From assembly GCA_014898425.1 (NCBI GenBank), contig RCSZ01000002.1, positions 1,612,001-1,676,000 on the forward strand: a DNA stretch of 64,000 bases, written 5' to 3'. Positions within the stretch are counted from its first letter, which is position 1, and each line of letters begins with the position of its first letter. The notes beneath the pieces are model-generated. The model was not told the origin of the DNA and did no database searches. It was given only the letters and a program-made list of their open reading frames with translations. Position numbers and translations under genes: made by a program. Source of the DNA: Botryotinia globosa. Lineage: Eukaryota; Ascomycota; Leotiomycetes; Helotiales; Sclerotiniaceae. Shown piece after piece: positions 56,471 through 64,000 of this stretch.

Positions 56471-59400
56471 TTAAACTCCACCTCGAAAAACTGGGTTGTT
56501 GGATCCCAATTGAGTATGTCCATTAGTAGGAACGACATTTTGCTGGACTGAAGCATCATTGCCAACAGCACCGTTGCTAGCGCTTTGGTCTTGTAAGATA
56601 CCAACGCCAGTAGTGCTAGGAAGTACACCTGCACCGGTGTTATCAAAAGCAGCATCAACTTGTTGATTGAAGTTTTGCTGGCCATATCCTGGTTTTCCAT
56701 ATTCCTGTCCAGTAGCTTGAGAATAACCTTGTTGACCGTAGCTTTGTTGACCGTAGCTTTGTTGACCGTAGCTTTGTTGGCCGTAGCCTTGTTGAGTACC
56801 TTGAGTACTTGTGTTACCTGCGTTCCGTGGACCTCGTACGCCACCTTGAGTAACGGAATGTGGTTTCCTTGAAATCTCTTTTGGTTGAGGAAGACTTGTA
56901 GATCCCTTGGCACTTCCAATGTTAAAGACAGATGATCTCCAATCGGCGCCTTGTCTAGCATTATTCTTGTGCTCGGTTGCCTTGGCTGAGATTCCACCTG
57001 GCAAGATAACGTGAGGCATAATCGAATCGTCCATTGTCATGGGCATATTGAATTGCTTATCTGCCACAGATGCTTGTGCTTTTTGTGCCTTCTCCTGTCC
57101 CTTGGTCATTTGTTTTTGGAAAGCAGAAAGATATTGTCTGTAAATGTTGGGGATATTCTCTGGATTTTCGGTGGCCTCCTTTTGAGCTCGATCGGCTTCT
57201 TGCTTGATTTTAAATAAGAATCCATCAGCTTCTTCAACCTTCTGCTTGATGGCCAACTCGATAGCCTTACAAACAGCTTTGGTAAGAGGTTTGAGCGCCA
57301 ACGACTTTCCAACGGTGAGCAACCCCTTGTGTTTTGATTGCTTGATCTTAAGCTTGATCTTCTTCATGTTAACTTTGACGCTGTCACATCTCAAGAAGTT
57401 TTGACGATTTATCTCTCCTGAATTAATTGCAGTCAATTTGATGTCAAAACTGAGTCCAGAACCACCGAGGAAGATATCGAGAATACCCTCGTCGTGGTTG
57501 AAAGGACCACCGGACCTCTTGATATAATAAGATACATCTCTTAAATCCATCTGGATGCCTTGAACTGCAATGAAGAATGAGCCTTTCTGTGAGTTGTGGA
57601 AACCCTTGCGCCCGAATCTAAAGGAGCTTTCTATAATGAACATTTAATTAGCAGCTGTTCTCAAAAAAGAGGCGCTAGGACATCAGACATGGCCCCAAGC
57701 AACAAAAGATAGCAATGCATCTATTGTTCCTGCCGGAAGCAGATACAGCAACATGCCAGAACAAGGGGAAAGGGATTGTTAGCACATACCATGTTGAATA
57801 TCGAGCAAGTTAGGCATGAGATTATCACTCTCAACTACTAGATTCTCGATGACAATTTCCATCTTTTGTCCATCTCTGTACTCGATTCTAGGAATTGGGG
57901 TGTATCTGATTCTTTCGAGAGCTGCAGGAATAATGACATTGGATAGATCCAAAAGCAAATGCCTCTTGAATTTAATGTTACCACTACTGTCGTGGCCCAA
58001 GGCAGTGAAGAACTTTTGGCAGGTTTCTGCAAATCGCTTGTTCTGTTCGTCGTTATCAAATTCATTTCCGAAGAATTTAATCTCATCAATGATGCGATTA
58101 GTATGAGGTCTGTAGCGATCTCTGAGAAGAAAGTTGCCTCTATCGTAGAGCTCGTTCCAATGTTGAGTGGAGCTGTCTTCCAGAATATAACCTTGCTCCT
58201 TGAGACACTTGCGAACGAAGGCATTCATCTGCTGGAACCATTTCTTCAACTCTGGATCTGAATCAGCATCTCGATAGATAGCGTTGATCGAATCCATTAA
58301 ATCGTCGCTTGATGTGTAATTTGCGAAACGCTCAAGGAGCGTCTGGGTTGCGTTAGCTTAAAATCTAATTCTGATGGTTTCAGGGATGTACAAACTTTCA
58401 AATCATTCTCCGCAGTCTTTAGAGCACTGTCGGTATGTGCACCTCTGACGGCACCTGATCCAGATTGGCCCAGACTATGTGCATGTCCCCCGTACTGCTC
58501 GGCTAAGTTGAGAAGGGTGTCGATAGATTGCATATCTGTTAAGTGTTAATTCTGAAATGAACAAAATAGCAAGTAATAGGTAAACTTACAATCTGGATGA
58601 CCTTGAATCTCTACAACCATCTTCTTAAGTCTGTAGATGATATTATCACGGCGTTCCTCAGGTAACTTTTGTTGAAGGTAGTTCTTGGTTCTATCTCTCG
58701 TCTCGCGGCCTCGTTCTCTAGTCTCCTCGGGAATATTCTCAGAAGCACGTTGCTTCAAGGCATTTGCACCAGCTTGAGCACCAGCCTGGCCATCGATTCC
58801 AGAGGCAGTGTCGTATTGTTGATCACGACCAGCCAATTGAGCAGTATCTGCTGGACCACGAGATCCACTTGGGTGAGCTTGTTGATTAGCATCGCCAACA
58901 GCTTCCCTGACATCGCTTTTGTCGATGGGTTGATTCTTTTGAAATTTCTGCTTCATCTGGTTCTTCATGTTGGCAGCCGAAACATTTGGATTTTCATGCC
59001 AGGTATTATCATCGGCGGGACGATCAATTTGATTCAACTGATCTTCAGATGGGCTGAGCTTGCCAGCGGCATTACTAGCAGCGTCACCAGCAATATCGCG
59101 TAAGAGGACGACAGCATCATTCACTGATTCGGACATTAGTATTTGAGATGGACTGGAGTATACCGTATTAACTTACAAAGCTTGCGGAATTGTCCGTTGG
59201 TTAGAATTAATTGACCGAGAGTCTTGAGGCCTCCCTTTGCCTCTTGACCGTGTTGTTGGGCAGTTGCCTGATCAACGGGAGCTCCTGGAACGGCTGCTGC
59301 TCCGCCGTCAAGACGCTCACACTGCCAAACAAAATCTTGAAAGAGTTCGTCTCTGTTCTTAGTGAGAAGCAGGAGTTTTGCCTGTTCGACCACGGAGCGA

Positions 59401-59758
59401 AATTGTTGAGCTAATTCTTGACCTTCCTTGGAAAGCCTGTTGGATGGTGATTTGAGAGCCTTCGACTCAAGGAAACTGTTGAGGGCAACATCGATTTGAT
59501 TATTCTGTACATGGAAAATTAGCCATTGCGCGAGGGAATGGAGTGACGGAGAAACAAAACACTTACAGATGGAACCTTTCCAGCTTGGAAAGCTACACGA
59601 ATTTGTCGTTAGTAAAGTTGTGCTTCCATGTACATACTCATCTGCCGGTGGCGAGCCAGAGTCAAATCAGACATACCTTGGTAAATTCCGTAAAGTTGTA
59701 ATTTAAGATTGATATCCTTTTCCTTTTGTGTCTCATTGACAGGCACGTTGACAGACAT
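56471..59758 (-). CDS. DUF4449/DUF5923-type fungal protein, 940 aa, 7 exons
   Basis: Exons (minus): 59758-59677, 59592-59567, 59504-59177, 59123-58590, 58535-58396, 58342-57790, 57630-56471; total 2823 nt, in frame. Starts [20 protein letters not shown]. It contains a conserved helical N-terminal region ([60 protein letters not shown]) and a beta-rich C-terminal region ([58 protein letters not shown]). The latter has the look of the BPI/TULIP-type lipid-binding fold to which such fungal proteins have been compared, but I cannot confirm this here. The tail is low-complexity with repeated GQQSY units. Role unknown; lipid binding is only a hypothesis. The acceptor of exon 4 (59124) was fixed by phase. 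Confidence 0.87.
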
Positions 59759-61014
59759 GATTGGGGTGTATCGATTAAGATTGGGGGGGGTATCTGGGTA
59801 TCACGAAAGAAAAGAAAAGAAAAGAAAAGTGGTGGAAGAGTTCGAAAATAGAAGAAAGAGACTGTCTGTCTACTCGAATATCAAGTGTGAGAGAACTCGT
59901 AGGAGCGGGAGTAGGATGTGTAAGTTATAAGGTGGGATGAGGTAATGAGGCGTCTTGACCTTGATGTCTTCTTGTTTGCAAGTAGCAGTTGATTGGCTCT
60001 TTGATGAGATGAATAAAGAGGTGAGGTGAATTAAGATGTAATGCCGATGTTGAATTTTGTAATAAGTGGGATAATGGGATAATGGTGGTGGTTGTGGTGT
60101 TGAGGTGTCGTTGTTGTTGTTTTCGTGTGATATGAGATGATATGGTGGTCTGGTCTGGTATGGTATGTGATGGAATGTGTATTGTATATCAAGAATATGG
60201 ATGATATGAGGAAAGAGAAAAGTAAAGAAAGGAAAGATGAATCTTTTAATTCAATCACACCTACTTCATTTTGTGACCTTGTATCATCCATCCAGTTACT
60301 TACTGCCTTGTTTTATCCCTTCACTTGTTCCTTTACTTGATCTTGTTTCTTGCCTTTTGAATTTCATCTGATCATAACTTACGAAATACCTCCATAGTCC
60401 CTCCCACGATGCCACCTCCTTCTCTGTTCTTACTAATAAAGAGTGGAGATACCGTGGACATCCATGTGGCCCAAGTAGGTAATTACCTATACCTGGTTGT
60501 GGCGGGTGCGGGTGAAGAGCAATGGAATGGATGGAACAATATGTACGTCACTTTTTGAAATTGAGCTCATCGCTGAGCTAAGCACTGAATTAAGCACTTT
60601 AATTGGCGGACACCAACGCCACGTTCCGTACCACCTATTCCTAAGTTTATGAAGTCATAGCTTTCCGTTGACGTATCGAGGGGTCCAGGTCCTATTGAAG
60701 GGATTGAATATGATAATATGATTATGTAATCAATCACCTTTCAAGTAATCAACCTATTGTACACATATATTGATATACCTACCTACCTACCTCTCTCTAC
60801 CTACCTCTCTCTACCTACCTAATAATATATCCTCAAGCTCATCCATGAAACTTCTGCCATAAATAATTTAATAAATCCAATAAATCCAATAAATCCATCA
60901 ACAATAAAATAAATTAAAATAAAATTGATCGACACCAGGGGTTCATATTCATTTCTTGGTCAAGCAGACATGCATACAGATACGTCAGATGTGAGGGGTC
61001 ACCCTGTAGTAATT

Positions 61015-61054
<40 letters not shown>

Positions 61055-61656
61055 GTCGTGGATGGTAAAGAAGAGATGCGCATGTTTGGTAACCGCCACG
61101 TCTGGAACAATTTCAATTTGTCCAGGTGTAGCGTAGGTAAGACTACCTAGGTAGGTAGGTACATTGTACAATTGTGTAGCCTCGACTTTTTCAAGCTTAC
61201 ATGCAGGTGTTCCAAGGTTAGCAGGTATCTCTCTAATATGTGCAAGAGACCACAAGGTATTTAGTAAGAAGTTGATTAATCTTAAGAGAGAGATTGATTG
61301 AGATACCGCTATCAATTACTGGTCAACTGTTAATGATTTTGCTATTGGGTATATAAAATCGAGCCGCAGCATCGATACTGTCTTCAACCTCCTAGTACTA
61401 GAATAACAATAAAATCCCCGCCGTATCTCTAATTCAATACTATTTTGCTCCTAGTCATTCCTAATTTCTGACTCTGAAATGAAATGTAGTAAAATCATTT
61501 CAAAATCATCGCTACCTGCTCCCATATGTCGCTCCCAAATACCTGACGCTATACTCAGCATTGTTAAAATTTTCCTACTTCTCCACCATAATGCGCCATA
61601 AATTGCATCCTCTCATGCTTGTCTCCAATCCGCACTCCTAGTCACCACGTGCTAAC
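59759..61656. other. Intergenic with simple repeats
   Basis: Promoter of the 940-aa gene and 3' flank of the DUF4211 gene. Contains ACCT/CTCT repeats (about 60776-60822), an ATC trinucleotide run (about 61017-61055) and AATAAATCC repeats near 60870. The ATC run makes an accidental poly-Asp frame on the minus strand. No supported gene. Confidence 0.5.
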
Positions 61657-63972
61657 TTATCGTCTTCCCGTTGTACTGGCGTTCTGCGCCGTCTCCAATT
61701 GTTGTTTCCAGATGCCATACAACTCTTTAATCTCTTTCTCCTCCTTCCACTTGTCGACAATTCCGTTAACTTCTTTCTGTCTCTTCTTTGCGCTCATCTT
61801 GTCTCTCTTGGCAAGCTTCTCAATAGTAAGCTGGCCTTGACTTTCTAGACTGCCTATGACCCATTGGTTGAGTGCATACTTGAGATGAATGAGTGTATGT
61901 GCATTTTCTGCGTTTTCTTTACAGACGCTATACGGTCAGGTTAGTCAAAATCCGTACCCCAATATATAGGCATTTGTAACTTACGAGCCGACCATGAACT
62001 CTTTATCTTGAGGTGGTAGAGGTTCGTCCCTGCTGTTCAAACTCCGCGTGTCCTTCTCATCATCAGAATCATCTTCCTCGTCATCTTCCTCAGTATCACT
62101 ATCATCTTTCTCTACTTCGGCTAAGCTATCCCTGTGGTACGCAGATCCCCTTAATGTGATACCAAAAGTTGGGATATGCTTCCTACGGTTACATGCCTCG
62201 CATTTAGCCTCTCCTAAAAGATCAATTGCTTCTCCTGGATCAAGTCTCCTGGTGATGAATTCGGGGCGGGCATAAAGACCTTTGGTAAAGTCACGAGTCC
62301 ATGAAGTGGAAACAAACTTGCTGCCAGATAACCCACTGTATGCATCTTCGAGCTTATTCCACGCCGCTTTGTAGATGGGCATAAGATTTTGGTTGAATCC
62401 TGGATTAATTTTGTTTTGAACACACCATTCAACTGCTTCAACAAAATGTTCCTTGAGAGGTTTGTGAGCTGCGGCCGTGAGATGTAGAGGAATCATAGCG
62501 TAGTCTGGGACCCCAAGAAGACCAACATCATCGTCATCAACAAAGTCCGAATCGTATTCATCCTCATTCTCTCGTACGGGCTTCTTTGGCGATTTTCGTT
62601 TGCGCGTTTCTTGAACCTCCTCTTCCACTTCCTCGTCTTCTTCATCTTCGAAAGTAGTCAATGCATCACTACCCGAGTCATATAAGCCCCCAACCTCTTC
62701 TTCATCAGACTCAGATTCGGTAAGAACAGGGTTACTTTCTCCAGCACGCTTGCGTTTGAGAATCTCTAATTGCTTCTGCTTAGCAGTTCTGTGCTTCCTA
62801 CGCGGTCCTCTTCGGTTGACTTGTGGAGAAGGAGCGGGACTATCAGATTCAGGGGGAGTGGTCTTGGATAACTTGGCCATAGGCGGCAAATCATCATCTG
62901 AATCACTCTCATCCACGACCCTCATTCTCTTCACAGGCGACCTAACAATACTATCCTCATCATCAGAGATGATGGTGGGACGCTTCCTCTTCATGGGTGA
63001 GGTTGGAGGTTCATCATCCGGGTCATCGGAATCAATCTCAAGTGTAACTTGCGGGACTATCTGTGTTGCTTGTCGACGTCTAGTAGAAGATGGAAGTATG
63101 TCATCCTCGGAATCCTCATCGGCTTCCTCACTAGATTCATCGCTACTATCTAGCGGTGCGGCTAGTTTCTGACTAAATAAGCCTGGGCGTTGTGAAGGTC
63201 TAGAGTTTGATGCGAATACGTCATCATCACTTGTATCTGACAATGTTACCGATCTTTTATTTGGCGTAGTCTTCGAGGGGGTTGGAGGTTTGGGGCTATG
63301 AACTAGGGCTTTTGGTGCTCTGCCTCGATTTCTAGAAGAAGGTAAAGGGGCGTTATATGTACTTCCACCTTGTATAAAGCCTCGACCTGTGAGCGAACGT
63401 CTCCTCGGTGAACCGGCTCCAGAAGATTTTGTAGCAGAACCTGTTATCTCAATATCCGAGTCGTCGCCTGCAGCCTCTGTGGCAGCAGGTCCCTCTTTAT
63501 TCTTCTTCGATGGAGTCGTTACTTCAACCTCAATTGTAGATTCATCTGCCGAATCAGTGTCGTCCTCAACAATTGGCTTCTTCGTTTTTGAACCTCGTGT
63601 ACTTCGACGTGATCCACTGGTTACCTCGGCATCTGCAATGATAATTTCCTCTTTCTGTGAGCTTTTCGCGGGTGTTGGTAATGATCCAAAGCTGATTTTT
63701 CCATCTCTCGCGTTTTTTCCCTTGCCCCCAGATTTTCCTTTAATACCAGTACTTGCTTTCAAAGGTGATCCTGAAGACATTCCACTGCGTGTAATTCTTC
63801 CTCCACTTACTGCAGATGTACCGCCATTCGTTCTCTCATATCTAACCTTCGCGGGCGAAGGTCCTTGACTTTTGGCAGGTGAATCCAAAGGTACTTCGGT
63901 GGAAATTGGATCGAATGTCAAACGTGTTTGTTTTTTTCGCCGCTCCTTTCGAGCTATGTTGGAAGAGCCCAT
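61657..63972 (-). CDS. DUF4211-type nuclear protein, 752 aa, 2 exons
   Basis: Exons (minus): 63972-61985 and 61927-61657 (2259 nt, in frame; 57-nt canonical intron). Begins MGSSNIARKERRKKQTRLTF. The first ~450 residues are disordered, rich in Ser-Asp-Glu clusters and basic patches (SPMKRKRPTIISDDED; RRKHRTAKQKQLEILKRKRA), suggesting a nuclear, phosphorylated protein. The conserved domain follows: EYDSDFVDDDDVGLLGVPDY, MIPLHLTAAAHKPLKEHFVE, CEACNRRKHIPTFGITLRGS and, across the intron, MVGSVCKENAENAHTLIHLK. The C..C pair (CEAC) and the later Cys could bind a metal. Fungal members are uncharacterised; a chromatin or transcription role is inferred from composition only. Confidence 0.9.
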
Positions 63973-64000
63973 TGTCGCAATTTCGCAGGCTGCGGGGTTA

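Noticed and set aside
61013..61315. Minus-strand 100-codon frame ending in poly-Asp
   Set aside because: The poly-Asp comes from an ATC microsatellite; the rest matches no family and has no splice-linked partner.
1..64000. CRISPR arrays, operons, riboswitches, bacterial promoters
   Set aside because: Introns, intron-containing tRNAs and the 5S type show this is a fungal nuclear genome; no regularly spaced direct repeats with unique spacers were seen.

Overview
This is a window of a filamentous ascomycete nuclear genome. The protein genes carry short spliceosomal introns (mostly 46-100 nt, GTAWGT-type donors, CTAAC/CTGAC branch sites). A single 5S rRNA gene is dispersed among protein genes, as in Neurospora-type genomes. 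The tRNAs have introns one base 3' of the anticodon. Long AT-rich stretches hold transposon relics whose paired ends differ mainly by C/T and G/A transitions, which looks like RIP (repeat-induced point mutation). The mix of secreted amidase, PIR wall protein, phosphoesterase and broken polyketide synthase suggests a Leotiomycete such as Botrytis/Sclerotinia; that placement is inference from family resemblance only.

Layout. 1-13 kb: the 3' end of an unknown gene, a secreted amidase (-), two inverted-repeat elements (one carrying a solo LTR), a secreted phospholipase-C/acid-phosphatase-like gene (+) and a PIR-repeat cell-wall gene (+). 13.6-16.1 kb: a 2.5 kb decayed DNA transposon. 17.9-27 kb: tRNA-Arg(ACG), an unknown 358-aa gene, a tandem pair of related unknown genes with a shared intron position (the second ends in a CaaX box), a broken gene and a Harbinger-like MITE. 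27.4-41.2 kb: a PIG3-like quinone oxidoreductase, a bestrophin-family channel, TOM22, an unknown 563-aa protein divergent from TOM22, and a 1209-aa ADF-H/PH-like actin-associated protein. 42.2-51 kb: a second tRNA-Arg(ACG), 5S rRNA, nested transposon remnants, tRNA-Pro(TGG), a decayed highly reducing polyketide synthase lacking its KS-AT half, a truncated 5S copy and tRNA-Phe(GAA). 51.4-64 kb: an oil-body-associated-protein family gene, glyoxalase II, a 940-aa DUF4449-type protein and a 752-aa DUF4211-type protein, all on the minus strand.

I rebuilt exon-intron structures by hand. Every multi-exon model reported as intact gives a total coding length divisible by three and keeps its family motifs across the joins. 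Housekeeping genes sit mainly in 27-41 kb and 51-64 kb. The rest is accessory sequence, with secreted/wall proteins, orphan genes and repeat islands. I found no CRISPR array, no operon logic and no intact transposase. The most notable items are the orphan tandem pair, two GC-AG introns, the solo LTR nested in a MITE, the 5S fragment that keeps its TATA box, and the decayed PKS whose stop codons are all one C-to-T step from a sense codon.
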